Program-made: the position numbers and the translations under genes
In this document: one piece after another, positions 1 to 9,665 of the stretch
How the letters are laid out: each line of letters starts with the position of its first letter
How positions within the stretch are numbered: the stretch's first letter is position 1
Notes under the pieces: model-generated
What the model saw: the letters and a program-made list of their open reading frames with translations, nothing else
What the model was told of the DNA's origin: nothing
The model's database searches: none
Assembly: GCA_943846785.1 (NCBI GenBank)
Contig: OX044367.1
Span: forward strand, 1-64,000
DNA: 64,000 nt
Reading direction: 5' to 3'
DNA from: SCGC-AAA076-P13 sp905478035
GTDB taxonomy: Bacteria > Pseudomonadota > Gammaproteobacteria > Magnimaribacterales > D2472

Positions 1-438
1 AATTATGCCCTCAGGCCACATATCTCTGACTTCTACATAAAATCTAAACTTCCGAAAATAACTCAGTAAATAGATTGAAAAAATTGTAAGGAATTGAGGA
101 GAGGTCGCTATAATAGTTGAATTCTTTTTAACATTTAGTCCATAAACAAAAAACATTATGGCTGATGAAACATGGTCTAAAATACGAAAAAACTTACCAG
201 AATTTGGCCAGATAAAAGACCATAGACGGACAACATTTACTTGCCTGTCTACTGTTTTGTATATGATCCTGTTTTTAAAACCTTCATATAATTTACCATC
301 AGGGAAATTAGGATTGCAAGTTACTACCGTTACGTCTATTCCTTTCTGAGAAAAGTAATGAGAGTTAAAGTCTACCCTTAGCGCCGGCGCATTTGACTCT
401 GGAGTGTAATAATCGCTGAAGTAATAGAGTTTATTCAT
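1..438 (-). CDS. Glycosyltransferase, WbuB-like (partial, N-terminal part)
   Basis: The frame opens at ATG 436-438 and runs off the left edge. I translated it by hand; about 146 residues are visible. It starts MNKLYYFSDYYTPE, has DVTVVTCNPNFPDGKLYEG near residue 40 and ends in EVRDMWPEGI. This is the N-terminal Rossmann half of GT4-type glycosyltransferases of the WbuB family, which add a sugar to a lipid-linked polysaccharide intermediate at the inner membrane. Its start overlaps the stop of the upstream heparinase-like gene (ATGA), so the two are probably translationally coupled. The sugar-nucleotide binding half lies outside the window, so the substrate cannot be judged. Confidence 0.85.
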   Translation of the reverse strand, partial: MNKLYYFSDYYTPESNAPALRVDFNSHYFSQKGIDVTVVTCNPNFPDGKLYEGFKNRIIYKTVDRQVNVVRLWSFIWPNSGKFFRILDHVSSAIMFFVYGLNVKKNSTIIATSPQFLTIFSIYLLSYFRKFRFYVEVRDMWPEGII

Positions 439-1890
439 TGAATACGCACTGAGTTTAGTTTGCTGAACTTGAAGTAAATGAAGTAAGAGGACACTGTTTT
501 ATTATACTCTATAGGGATATCCACTCGGTCAATACAATAGATGTTACTTGAGTGCACATGTTTTGTAATAAAGTCTGATGAAACACTTTCATGAAAGTAT
601 AGATACGAAATTACTTTGTCGTCGCAGTCATCTAACTTATCAGTAATGGTAAGGCAGTTCTCGAGGCTGAAAGTCCTTAAATATGTGTGACCTGTGAGTA
701 ATTTAGAATACAATGAAATCCGATTTTCGTGCTGCTCTATTCCTGAATCTGCCCTTCTGGCAACTCTAAAACTACCCCATACCTCGTTAAACTCAATCTT
801 TGGAACAATACAATTATGAAAGGAACTGCCTCGTTGTAATGTACGAATATTATTCTCTTGATAGGTAGAGATTGCATTATTAACAATAAATGGCTCTCCA
901 TCTCTAAATAACCAAAATGTTCCTGTTGCTGAGTGGATATGTCCAGGAATGTGATTAGCAAGAATCTTTGAGGTATCTACTACTAAAACCTTTCTAGGGC
1001 TCTCAATTCTGGCAAATCCATTTTTTATCAACTCAGAAGCATTAGCGGCCTTAGGCGAATTCAAGCTTAATATATTATTGTTATTCTTAAGATCTCCAAT
1101 ACTCAACGAATTACCACCCGTACTATCGTTGAAGTGCAACATGGTGCTATTTACGTGAAAAAGCTCTAGATATCTCACCCCCTTTAACCAAAATTACTTT
1201 AACTAAATCAATTATTGAATTATCTATTGCTTTATACATACCCAATACTGCTAGGTAGCATTGCATTCGCTCTAATAAAATTGCCTGGTACATTGGCGAC
1301 TGCTCAAAATGCCACTCACAGTCAATAAACTGTTCTTTTAGAAGACATGTAAATAGTTCTGTAAACTTTCCTTCATCGCCTATAACTAATTCGTATAAAG
1401 ATAGCGCTAAGCAATTTTCAAGAAGATGGTTGCCGTCTAACTCGTACTCTAAGTTTTGCGATAAATTTTTAACATCTTTCTTTAGATACCTAATTACATC
1501 TCTATCAGTTAAATCAGAGTAGTATAGTAGGTTTACAATCCTTATAGAGGTAGGATAAGGCTCAAGGAAAATTGATTTAGTCTTGTAAAGCTCTTTGTGA
1601 AAGGTTAAAAAACTTTTATCGCTATAATCATTCATATAAAAAATATTATAGAGATACAACTTTTGCTCGACAAAGCCTTCTATAACATCATTAAATGAGT
1701 GTTTTAGGTTCATTTTATTACAACTAGACCTAGTGATGCTGATCGATAAAATTTTATATTTCATTGATTTAAAATTAAAAGCTTTCGAATTTAAAAGTAT
1801 TTTCTTTAGTCTAAATTTTCGTGCGACAAGAAAAATTAACTGCTTCAATTTTAAGTATTTTAAAGTATGAAAATATTTTTTTATTATCAT
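435..1890 (-). CDS. Heparinase II/III-like polysaccharide lyase (one frameshift)
   Basis: Two overlapping frames make one protein of about 480 residues. The N-terminal piece (1147-1890) is the alpha-barrel part, with EPYPTSIRIVNLLYY, LDGNHLLENCLALSLYE and HFEQSPMYQAILLERM. The C-terminal piece (435-1178) begins at FNDSTGGNS and is the beta-rich heparinase II/III domain. The break is at the five-C run 1178-1182, so a homopolymer error is likely. Family members cleave acidic polysaccharides. In capsule and O-antigen loci they are usually found beside a WbuB-like glycosyltransferase, as here, and probably trim or turn over the polymer. Substrate unknown; no signal peptide is apparent. Confidence 0.8.
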
Positions 1891-2172
1891 GTGCTATTGT
1901 CTTAGATGAAAGGGGTTAGATTAATGATCTGCTTGATAATCTGTTTATTAATTCGGTAAAACTTATTTTCATAAACATTTATTATAAAACCCCGCTTAAC
2001 TTTAATAAACTCTATTGTGTAATGTTCATTTGAACTGACCAAAGGTGTCGTAGCCATTAATTGCTCATGTTTTATAAACATTTATTAATTGATATTAATA
2101 CTAAAATATTACTTTGTATTTTCCCAATAATTAGTCTTAAAAATATTATATGTTTAAGCTGATAAAACGTCT
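1891..2172. other. AT-rich intergenic stretch with a 14-bp direct repeat
   Basis: This 282-bp gap separates the polymerase-like gene from the heparinase-like gene, both on the minus strand. I see no convincing coding frame. The 14-mer ATAAACATTTATTA occurs at 1971-1984 and again at 2074-2087. It could hold a promoter for the last two genes, but no clear -35/-10 pair stands out. Confidence 0.4.
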
Positions 2173-3267
2173 TCATTCAAGATTATATGATTTACTCTTC
2201 TTGGCATTCTGAAGGCCGCATAATGATATCAAAAAGAGAAAGTCGACAAATAAAGAGTATGCAGTTAAGGAATATAAAATTCCGAGCAAAAGATACATTC
2301 CAAAAACTGGGCTATTTTTGGCCAACTTTTTATATATCATAATTAAAAAAGTATAAGTAACAACACAGTACAATATTCCATAGGTACTAATTAATCCAAG
2401 AGGACTAAAGTGAACATTATGACTAACCTTAAAAAACCCACTACTGTCAGTAATAATATAATAGAAACCAGAACCAAAACCTGTATAAAAAGCAAGTGGA
2501 TTATTTTCAAGGTGGAAAATAACCTCAGATATTTCCTTGCCCCTTGCACCAATTAGTTCAAGAAAACTGACCTCTCCAACTAACGAGAGAGTGTTCATAT
2601 ACTTACTTGGAATTAACCCGAGTTCCACAATAGCAAAGATAACAGCAGAGACCAAAATAATTTGAGTAATTTTAACGTTCGATAATAATGAAAAAGCAAA
2701 TACTAATAAGCCTCGCTTTCCGGACAGAAATATATCAATCACAACCAACATTTTTGTAAAAATAGATTTTTGATAAAAATAGTATGAAAATAAAAATAGA
2801 AGTTGAACGGAAGCAAGGGAATGGTATCGAATAGGTAATTGCAAAGCAATTAAAATCGAGACAGTCGCAACTACTAAATAAACCTGCAGCAATCTAGTTT
2901 TGAATATAAAACTAAAATCAATGTTAGATGTTCTTGCAAGAGCTATGCTCAGAAAAAAGAAAGTTGGCATAAGAACATCAGTCAACCGATATTGAGAACT
3001 GTAATTCACGTCATAGAAAAAGCCAAGCGAAAGAATAGGATATCCAATGAGGAAAAAATAAAGCACTAACTCTCTTAATTTAAAGTGAGCTCTATTGTTG
3101 ATGATAAGAATGAACAGCAAGGCTGGGTAGAAGATGTAAACACCATAAACGTTAATTATTCGAATAAAAGGAGATGAAAGTCCAAGAGCCTCTACAACCT
3201 GCCTAATCTGACCAACACACAGAAGCAAAAGGTAAAAGCGAACAAGATTGTTATATGCGTTTTGCAA
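2173..3267 (-). CDS. Putative polysaccharide polymerase (Wzy-like) membrane protein
   Basis: An intact 364-residue protein made almost entirely of hydrophobic segments; I count about ten to eleven likely transmembrane helices. A longer hydrophilic, probably periplasmic, loop lies around residues 215-260 (contains GARGKEISEVIFHLENNP). This layout, with the neighbouring flippase-like gene and glycosyltransferases, fits an O-antigen/capsule polymerase. Wzy proteins share almost no sequence, so the call rests on topology and context. Its start overlaps the end of the upstream flippase-like gene by 17 bases. Confidence 0.6.
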   Translation of the reverse strand: MQNAYNNLVRFYLLLLCVGQIRQVVEALGLSSPFIRIINVYGVYIFYPALLFILIINNRAHFKLRELVLYFFLIGYPILSLGFFYDVNYSSQYRLTDVLMPTFFFLSIALARTSNIDFSFIFKTRLLQVYLVVATVSILIALQLPIRYHSLASVQLLFLFSYYFYQKSIFTKMLVVIDIFLSGKRGLLVFAFSLLSNVKITQIILVSAVIFAIVELGLIPSKYMNTLSLVGEVSFLELIGARGKEISEVIFHLENNPLAFYTGFGSGFYYIITDSSGFFKVSHNVHFSPLGLISTYGILYCVVTYTFLIMIYKKLAKNSPVFGMYLLLGILYSLTAYSLFVDFLFLISLCGLQNAKKSKSYNLE

Positions 3268-4306
3268 TATGGATACATCCCAAAATTAGTATAAAAGCAA
3301 TAATTGCAGCTATTGCTAGGCTGGTATACTGGAAAAAAGTCAAAATAAAGATAGCGCAATAAATGAGCACAATAGAAGTGCTAAACATTACCTCCTTGTC
3401 ATTAGTCTGAAAAAATATTACATAATAGGAAACTATAATCGCTGTTAATTTAAAGAAAAATAGAGGAATAATTAAATTAGCATTTAAATCAAACAATATT
3501 AATGCACTTTTTGTAAATAGGCCAAAAATCAAAATAAGAATAGGTAGAGCGATGAAAAAATATCTGTCAAATGCTGTAAATTTTTGCCTGATTTTTTCAT
3601 CAACAAGTATCTTCTTATGGTAATAAAATAAAACGGTTAATAAAAGCATTAAAATGCCTTGGGAAACAACTTCATATTGAGCATATACCAGTAACTCATT
3701 AGGATTGAATATTTTCTTGATTACGAGTCTATCAATACTCATCGTTAGAAAACCTGCTCCTACTATTGGGAGATATCTGGTAACTTCCATTAATTTGTAG
3801 AAAGTTGGTTTTTTAAAAATGATTCTTTTATTAACGCCTGTAAATAACAAAAGTCCTACAACCGCATTTGATATGAAGAAATAGTAAATAGAAAATGAAA
3901 TGACTGAAAGATAGATGCAATAAATAATTAATAAATTAAATACCCCAAATAGCATAGAGAATTGGGGAATTAGTATTACCCTATTATCTATTCTAAGTTG
4001 TACGATTGCAAAAGACTTTAACAACATCACGGGGATATATGCAATATACTCTACCTTATCAATTCCAATAAATATTAAAGACAAAAAGAAAGCTATTAGA
4101 ATTTGGAACTGAAGATATGTCGACTGATCTTCACTTTTTAGAAGCCAATTGTTTGCATTACTAAAAGCAAATGTAAGAACAGTTGTCATCAAAACAAAAT
4201 CATAGAAAAAAACAGCTTGTTCCTCTGCTAGAAGCCGATAGCCAGTAATCACATAAGCAAAAAGTAAAAATTGTTGTCCGAACCTGAAAAACAAGAATTT
4301 AGGCAT
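3251..4306 (-). CDS. Putative polysaccharide flippase (Wzx-like) membrane protein
   Basis: An intact 351-residue polytopic protein with about ten hydrophobic helices spread evenly and short polar loops. It begins MPKFLFFRFGQQFLLFAYVI and has a mid-protein stretch STDRLV-like (SIDRLVIKKIFNPNELLVYAQ region) that recalls the centre of Wzx/MATE-type exporters. Wzx proteins move undecaprenyl-linked repeat units across the inner membrane. The protein is shorter than most Wzx (about 400-480 residues). It sits just before the Wzy-like gene in the same transcription direction. The call is by topology and neighbourhood, not by a diagnostic motif. Confidence 0.5.
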   Translation of the reverse strand: MPKFLFFRFGQQFLLFAYVITGYRLLAEEQAVFFYDFVLMTTVLTFAFSNANNWLLKSEDQSTYLQFQILIAFFLSLIFIGIDKVEYIAYIPVMLLKSFAIVQLRIDNRVILIPQFSMLFGVFNLLIIYCIYLSVISFSIYYFFISNAVVGLLLFTGVNKRIIFKKPTFYKLMEVTRYLPIVGAGFLTMSIDRLVIKKIFNPNELLVYAQYEVVSQGILMLLLTVLFYYHKKILVDEKIRQKFTAFDRYFFIALPILILIFGLFTKSALILFDLNANLIIPLFFFKLTAIIVSYYVIFFQTNDKEVMFSTSIVLIYCAIFILTFFQYTSLAIAAIIAFILILGCIHIAKRI

Positions 4307-4367
4307 CTAGACAAGCCCAAAGTAAAAAATGTATTCTTTTTTCATAAATCAGCATCCATCAAAATAA

Positions 4368-5858
4368 TTAATCTGCCACATATGAATCCAAAAAATGGTT
4401 TTTAATTTCATCAATCAACTCGTCGATCGAGGTCGTTATGGTTTTGCCTTGCATGTCGTAGCCGTTTTTCATAACATTTTTGGTATATTCATCCATAGAT
4501 ATAATAATCACTTTTTTATCAGCATCTGACGCGTCATAAAGAGCTGTACTCGTCATACCTATAACTAATTTGCTTTGCATTATAGAGTCAATACATTTTT
4601 CATTACTATCAAGGGATACTTTGGAATAAGTTAAGTCATACCTGTGGTTATCTCTTGGGTGAGCTCTAACTTTACATCTAAGACTTGGATAGTGATTTGC
4701 TATTTTTATGATAGATTTTTGAATCACATCTTGTGCATAAGGTTGGGTAATTATGAGAATATCAATATTAGTAGAGATTGCAGCCTCAAATGTTTTAAGA
4801 GGACCTTTAAAATATATCTCCTCACTCTTGTAAATTTTGGAGAGATTTGAATTTTCAGTCGAAGACATAGTAATGAATTTATGATGAACTGGAAATATTG
4901 GTACCGCTAGTTGAGACAATAATCCAGCTTGGACACCAATAGAAAGCACAGAAAAGTTATCACATACCTCCCGGTCAAGCCAAGCAAACCTTGAGATCAT
5001 TTCGCAGCTATAAAGCTGTTCTATTTTGCTGTTCTTGATTCTCTGATTCAGAAGAAAGGAATAGTATTTATGTTCAAGCAAGCAAATATTTTCAATTACT
5101 GTTGGCAAAGCTTTAAAACAAAAGTTAGTTCCATTAAATCTATATGAAATGTAACGACTTTTACCTAAACAAACAGTACAGATCTTTTTTAACGCTAAAA
5201 AAATTAAGACAATAGTACTAAAAAATCTTTTTATCCTTTTCTTTCCTCTGTTGAATTTATTATTTTTTGGTACCTTAAAGTTCTCAAAAGGTAAATCTAA
5301 AAGAATCTCTCTTTGCATGTCACTTCGGTATATTGCTATTTTTCGGCCGCAACTAGATTCTAGAAACCTTGCTTGATTCTTACCTACTATTATTGCTCCA
5401 ATACTCATAGCTAAGAGCACTATACATCTCAAAGAGAATTCAAAGAGAATACGGATTTTTAAAAAGCGCTGCCAAATTAAAATAATATCATTTACAACAC
5501 ACCATTGTTTTACAGCTTCGTTTATCACATAACTTTTACACGTCAATAGGGCATAACTTGATTCAATATTGTCACCAAATACAGTCGACAATGCGACCAA
5601 GCCTCCCCCGCCAAAACAATGAACTTCAGATGGATTGAGTTCTTCTAACAATTCGAGTACTTCTAAAACACCATTTAAAACATATTTATAGCTGCTGTTA
5701 GTTATAAGTCCTAATCCTGCAAGCTTCAAGCTGAGCTTGAAATCAGCGTCTGTTAAATAATCAGAATGGTCTTTTACCTGACCTTTAACAATAATTACTC
5801 TGTCTGCTTTTTGAGGGCGAAATCTTCGATTTCCTTTGGACAAATAATGATATCGCAA
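4368..5858 (-). CDS. Candidate GT-B-fold sugar transferase of the polysaccharide locus
   Basis: I do not recognise this 496-residue protein as a whole. The N-terminal third is Rossmann-like (RVIIVKGQVKDHSDYL, then HCFGGGGLVAL). A hydrophobic stretch near residues 133-160 could be a membrane anchor, and a basic stretch KFNRGKKRIKRFF lies near residues 199-211. The C-terminal third resembles the donor half of GT-B enzymes, with ILIITQPYAQDVI, KVRAHPRDNHRY and VIGMTSTALYDA. A Lys/Arg-x-HP motif followed by a Ser/Thr-rich loop is seen in bacterial sialyl- and polysialyltransferases. Next to neuB this makes a CMP-nonulosonate transferase an attractive but unproven guess. Confidence 0.5.
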   Translation of the reverse strand: MRYHYLSKGNRRFRPQKADRVIIVKGQVKDHSDYLTDADFKLSLKLAGLGLITNSSYKYVLNGVLEVLELLEELNPSEVHCFGGGGLVALSTVFGDNIESSYALLTCKSYVINEAVKQWCVVNDIILIWQRFLKIRILFEFSLRCIVLLAMSIGAIIVGKNQARFLESSCGRKIAIYRSDMQREILLDLPFENFKVPKNNKFNRGKKRIKRFFSTIVLIFLALKKICTVCLGKSRYISYRFNGTNFCFKALPTVIENICLLEHKYYSFLLNQRIKNSKIEQLYSCEMISRFAWLDREVCDNFSVLSIGVQAGLLSQLAVPIFPVHHKFITMSSTENSNLSKIYKSEEIYFKGPLKTFEAAISTNIDILIITQPYAQDVIQKSIIKIANHYPSLRCKVRAHPRDNHRYDLTYSKVSLDSNEKCIDSIMQSKLVIGMTSTALYDASDADKKVIIISMDEYTKNVMKNGYDMQGKTITTSIDELIDEIKNHFLDSYVAD

Positions 5859-6035
5859 GAATTCTTAACTCTCTGAATAGCTCCAACTGAGAAACATAAG
5901 GCAACGGAAAGACCAGCCCTCAAAACAAGACTTCCTTTTTTAACTTAATAATACTTTTCAATTGAAGGTGGAAATTATTTGCTTAATTTATATTTGTAGA
6001 ACTAATAAAACTAGTACATTCTGTTAAGAAATTAC

Positions 6036-7064
6036 TTAGCTCAGATCAAAATCATCATTCTGAAGCTGCTCATTTATTTTAATATCCGCTAATGCTTCTT
6101 TTCCTAAAATAACCTCAAAATCTGCTGCAGGAATACCTGTGCCTGGACGCTTGACCCCTATGTTTTCTCTTGTAAAAACATCTCCCTTCTTGATCGAATC
6201 GATAGTTACAACTGAATGATAGGCCCAGTCCCTAACAACAGTTTCTTCTTTCAGAATTGTTTTTACTCCATCACCATTAGCTTGTTCAATAGCACGTATC
6301 CCTTCAATCATCATTTTCATTTCATGCGGCTCTAAAGAGACTTCATAGTCTGGGCCCCTCATAGCCTTATTAAGAGTAAAGTGTTTTTCTATAACTTTCG
6401 CACCCTTAGCTACCGCCCCCAAAGCAGTCCATATAGTAGCCGTATGGTCTGAATGCCCAACATAAATGTCGAATTTTTTTCTTAAAGAACGTATATATTC
6501 AAGGTTAATTGCATCATATGGTGATGGGTAAATAGAAGTACAATGCGTCATCATAAAATCAACATTAAGAGCTTTTAAGAGCTCTACTGTCTTCCTAATA
6601 TCCTCTTCAGTTGACATGCCTGTAGACACGATGACAGGCTTATGAGTCGCTGCTATTCGTCTAAATAGCTCTTCATTTCTTAGCTCTCCAGAGCCTGTCT
6701 TGAAGAATTCAGCACCTAGCTCATTCAATAAATCTACTGCATCTGGGCAAAATGGAGTGCATAAATATTGGATACCAATCTCTTTACAGTATCGAATTAA
6801 CTCAATGTGATCTGCAACTGATAGGTTATTCTCTTCAAGAATGCTATCGAGCGATCCTCCCCAGAAATTTATTCTTCCCTCTAGCATTTCGCTTTCAGGA
6901 ATATGGAGTTGATATTTAATTACATTTACACCACATGACATAGCTTCATCTGCCATTCGCTTTGCTACATTTAGACTTCCTAAGTGCTCTACTGCTGCTT
7001 CAGCAATTACAATTACCGGTGAGGTTTCGCTTACCTCTAGACTACCAAGCTTTAGATTTTTCAT
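6036..7064 (-). CDS. neuB: N-acetylneuraminate synthase family protein (nonulosonate synthase)
   Basis: An intact 342-residue NeuB/LegI/PseI-family protein. It condenses phosphoenolpyruvate with an N-acyl mannosamine-type sugar to make a nine-carbon nonulosonic acid. The TIM barrel is marked by VIAEAAVEHLGS, VIKYQLHIPESEM, FFKTGSGELRNEELF, VIVSTGMSTEEDI, GHSDHTATI and VIEKHFTLNKAMRGPDYEVS. The last 65 residues are the antifreeze-like SAF domain (IGVKRPGTGIPAADFE). A neuC homolog in the same operon suggests the six-carbon substrate comes from a UDP-sugar 2-epimerase. Whether the product is neuraminic, legionaminic or another acid cannot be told from this sequence. Confidence 0.92.
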   Translation of the reverse strand: MKNLKLGSLEVSETSPVIVIAEAAVEHLGSLNVAKRMADEAMSCGVNVIKYQLHIPESEMLEGRINFWGGSLDSILEENNLSVADHIELIRYCKEIGIQYLCTPFCPDAVDLLNELGAEFFKTGSGELRNEELFRRIAATHKPVIVSTGMSTEEDIRKTVELLKALNVDFMMTHCTSIYPSPYDAINLEYIRSLRKKFDIYVGHSDHTATIWTALGAVAKGAKVIEKHFTLNKAMRGPDYEVSLEPHEMKMMIEGIRAIEQANGDGVKTILKEETVVRDWAYHSVVTIDSIKKGDVFTRENIGVKRPGTGIPAADFEVILGKEALADIKINEQLQNDDFDLS

Positions 7065-7858
7065 AATATTTACCTCTAAGTTTTATAAATTTTTGAATAG
7101 AAGGATATATAATATCATCGGAAACATCGCCTTCTCTTTCAATTAAGTTAAAATCATGAATGCCGTGATTCTTTAAAATATCCAACAACATGTTTCTGAC
7201 CACAACTGGCTTTCCTTTACCTATATTGTATAAAAATTCAGTGTGCTTAACTTCACAAAATACTCTAACACATTCTACAAACTCTTCAGTAGAAAGATAG
7301 TCACGTTGAGCAGACAAAGGACCAAATTTAAGATTAATCTCTCCATCTCTAATATATTTTAATAATTTACCAGTGACTAATGTTTCTGGAGCAGTGATAC
7401 CATGAATATTAAACAATCTCAGATATACAATATTTAACAAAAAATTATGTGTGTAGTATTTGGAAAGTAAATATTGAGTATACTTTGTAATTCCATATAC
7501 ACTTTTTGGGTTACAAGTCATATCCTCATCAATTGGATTATTGCTTGTTATACCATATTCGGCTGAAGAGCCAAATAAAAATTACTTTTACATTTAATTG
7601 ATGCCCTGAAACTACTCTTAAAATGTTTTGTGTAACCTGGACATTTGCCAGATAATCAACATCATAATCGTTTGAGTAACTGCCACAACAATTAATAATC
7701 ACACTTATATTGTTATCTTCTATATTTCTGGCTATTGCTTCGGATGAATAGGTTTCAGCTCTAGATTTTTTTTTATCTAAAATAAAAATATTAAAAGGAA
7801 GATTTTGCTTTAACTGAGATCCAAGAAATCCATTAACTCCTAAAATTAAAACATTCAT
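7042..7858 (-). CDS. NAD-dependent sugar-nucleotide epimerase/dehydratase (one frameshift)
   Basis: Two frames together make about 272 residues. The N-terminal piece (7538-7858) has the NAD-binding MNVLILGVNGFLGSQL. The C-terminal piece (7042-7521) continues with SVYGITKYTQYL, which holds the catalytic Tyr-x3-Lys. Hand translation across the join gives FGSSAEYGITSNNPIDED, the usual substrate-binding Ser region. The break is at the short A run around 7577-7581, where one base seems missing. The protein is an extended short-chain dehydrogenase that probably modifies a sugar nucleotide in the nonulosonate block. Its end overlaps the neuB start by 23 bases. Substrate not identifiable. Confidence 0.8.
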
Positions 7859-9009
7859 GTATTGAGATCAAAGAATTCTTTGGATCCATGCTCCTTATAA
7901 AATGTAGAAAGTTCATTAAAAATAAGTTTCGCTGTATCCTCTTTTTCATACGGATTTATAACAGCTTGAACCTTTGACTGAAACTCATCTGACAGGGCGT
8001 ACTTTAAAGCATTACTAATACTTTCTATGCTATTTTTTGAATTAATAACGTTGTCAGGACATATTCGGCCCCTTCTCTCTATCTCCAATATTTACTGTAG
8101 CAACTGGGACTGATGCAGTCTCAATAATTCCACTTGATGAATTTCCAACAACTGCACCAATATAATTTAGTGCAGATACATACTTAACCTGACCTAATGA
8201 TATTGAAGCCATACATCTATCACTATTGTGTGCGACATACTCATCAATCATTGTATTTATAACTCTTCCATCTGTATCAGCTAAGGTTTTTGTAAAGATC
8301 GCCCTTAATGAATCATCAGCATCAATTGCATCCAGAACTTGCTTAAAATAAATAGCTGAGCTAGTTTTATCCAAAGTTGAAGGATGAAATGTTACTAAAA
8401 TTGTCCTTTTATCTATTTTAAAATTAAGTTTTTTTTCCAAGAGATCTTTATTCATAATTTCAGTTTTCTTTAAAGATTCCACATTAATAGCTCCAACATT
8501 AAAAACAGATGATGGCTGTTCTCCAAGTTGGATTACTCTATTCCTGTACTCTTCTGTGGCTGTAAAATGAAGGCTGCTTAATTTTGTAATGCAATGTCTA
8601 AAACCATCATCTATTGCTCCTGCTGTTATCTCTCCACCCTGAATATGAGCTATTGGAATTCTTAATGTCCAAGCAGCAGAACTTACTGCAAAATTTTCAA
8701 AGCGATCACCGAGAGTTACTAAAGTATCTGGTTGAAGCCTAGCCAGAGCCTCCGAAAAACTAATTAATCCTAAACCCATAGATTTACAGATTGATACAGG
8801 TGTATCACTGCTTAATATCATTTCCACTTTCTCATCTATGTAAAATCCGTCTTCCTCAATTATTTTATAAGTACTTCCAAATTCTGGACACAGATGCATC
8901 CCTGATACTAGGATCTGCAAAGTATCTCCTTATCCGAAGCAAGTAATTTCAGAAGAGGTTTTAACAACCCATATTCAGCTCTTCCACCAGTAAATACGCA
9001 GATTTTCAT
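7855..9009 (-). CDS. neuC: UDP-N-acetylglucosamine 2-epimerase, hydrolysing type (two frameshifts)
   Basis: Three frames join into about 385 residues, the normal NeuC/LegG length. The start is ATG 9007-9009 (MKICVFTGGRAEYGLL). The frame is lost near 8928 and resumes as QILVSGMHLCPEFG. Later motifs are TLGDRFENFA, AHIQGGEITAGAIDDGFRH and VGNSSSGIIE, all typical of the GT-B-like 2-epimerase fold. A second break near 8065-8085 leads to the C-terminal piece starting ICPDNVINSKNS. The enzyme hydrolyses a UDP-HexNAc to the 2-epimeric free sugar used by NeuB. It overlaps the neuA stop (ATGA). The frameshifts look like sequence errors because the protein is otherwise well kept. Confidence 0.88.
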
Positions 9010-9664
9010 ATATTTTCCTTCAATTTTATTTCCATTAAGCTAAGATCAGAATATTCATTAATATCCAAGCCCTCATCAGCACTTATTACGATTGGATATG
9101 CCTCTGAGTCATAAATAGTATGCCTCTTTTTAAAAGCATCAATCAAAATTCCATATAGCACACTAGCTTCTTTATATTTAGGAACCCTACATTGCGCCGC
9201 CGAGCCTCACCTTTTATTAAAGGCAAAAACCTATCCGATTCAATATAACCAAAGATTGAATTGTCTTCCACAACCGTCATGGTTGATTGATTTTCAAACA
9301 AGCAACTAATTGTTTTTTCAATAGTTTCAATCGTTCTAAAAGGTGACGTTGGTTCAGCAAATAAGAAATGTGTGTATTTCTGGTTTACCTGTTCTAAAAC
9401 ATGAAGAAGAACATCATCAGAACTTGCAGTATCAGTTGCCAATACTTCAGGCCTATGAATTACCTGAATAAGTGGGCTATATTTTTTAACAACAGATGCA
9501 ATCTCATCGCAATCAGTAGAAACAATAATTGTATCTATATCATCTACCTTTAATAAAGTTTCCAATGTGTAATTAATTAAGGGTATGCCGCATACCTTAT
9601 GGATATTCTTGTGAGGAATGCCCTTTGATCCGCCCCTTGCCGGAACAACGGCACATATTTTCAT
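9006..9664 (-). CDS. neuA: CMP-nonulosonate cytidylyltransferase (one frameshift)
   Basis: The best start is ATG 9662-9664, giving MKICAVVPARGGSKGIPHKN, the nucleotide-binding signature of CMP-sialate synthetases. HFLFAEPTSPFRT follows near residue 85. The frame breaks near 9180-9190 and resumes as GILIDAFKKRHTIYDS, ending with ISADEGLDINEYSDL, the usual C-terminal pattern. Total length is about 219 residues. The enzyme activates the nonulosonic acid with CTP for transfer to the polysaccharide. It starts one base after the nucleotidyltransferase stop and its own stop overlaps neuC, so the block is tightly coupled. A longer upstream frame reaching 9715 would overlap the previous gene and is unlikely. 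Confidence 0.9.
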
Positions 9665-9665
9665 A

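Noticed and set aside
158..349. Plus-strand open frame of 63 codons at the left end
   Set aside because: It is the antisense shadow of the minus-strand WbuB-like glycosyltransferase, which shows clear family motifs.
737..961. Minus-strand 74-codon frame inside the lyase gene
   Set aside because: It lies in another frame of the heparinase-like gene and has no recognisable domain.
1971..2087. 14-bp direct repeat as an insertion-sequence or att-site trace
   Set aside because: The repeat is AT-rich, no transposase or integrase is nearby and nothing lies between the copies; chance is likely.
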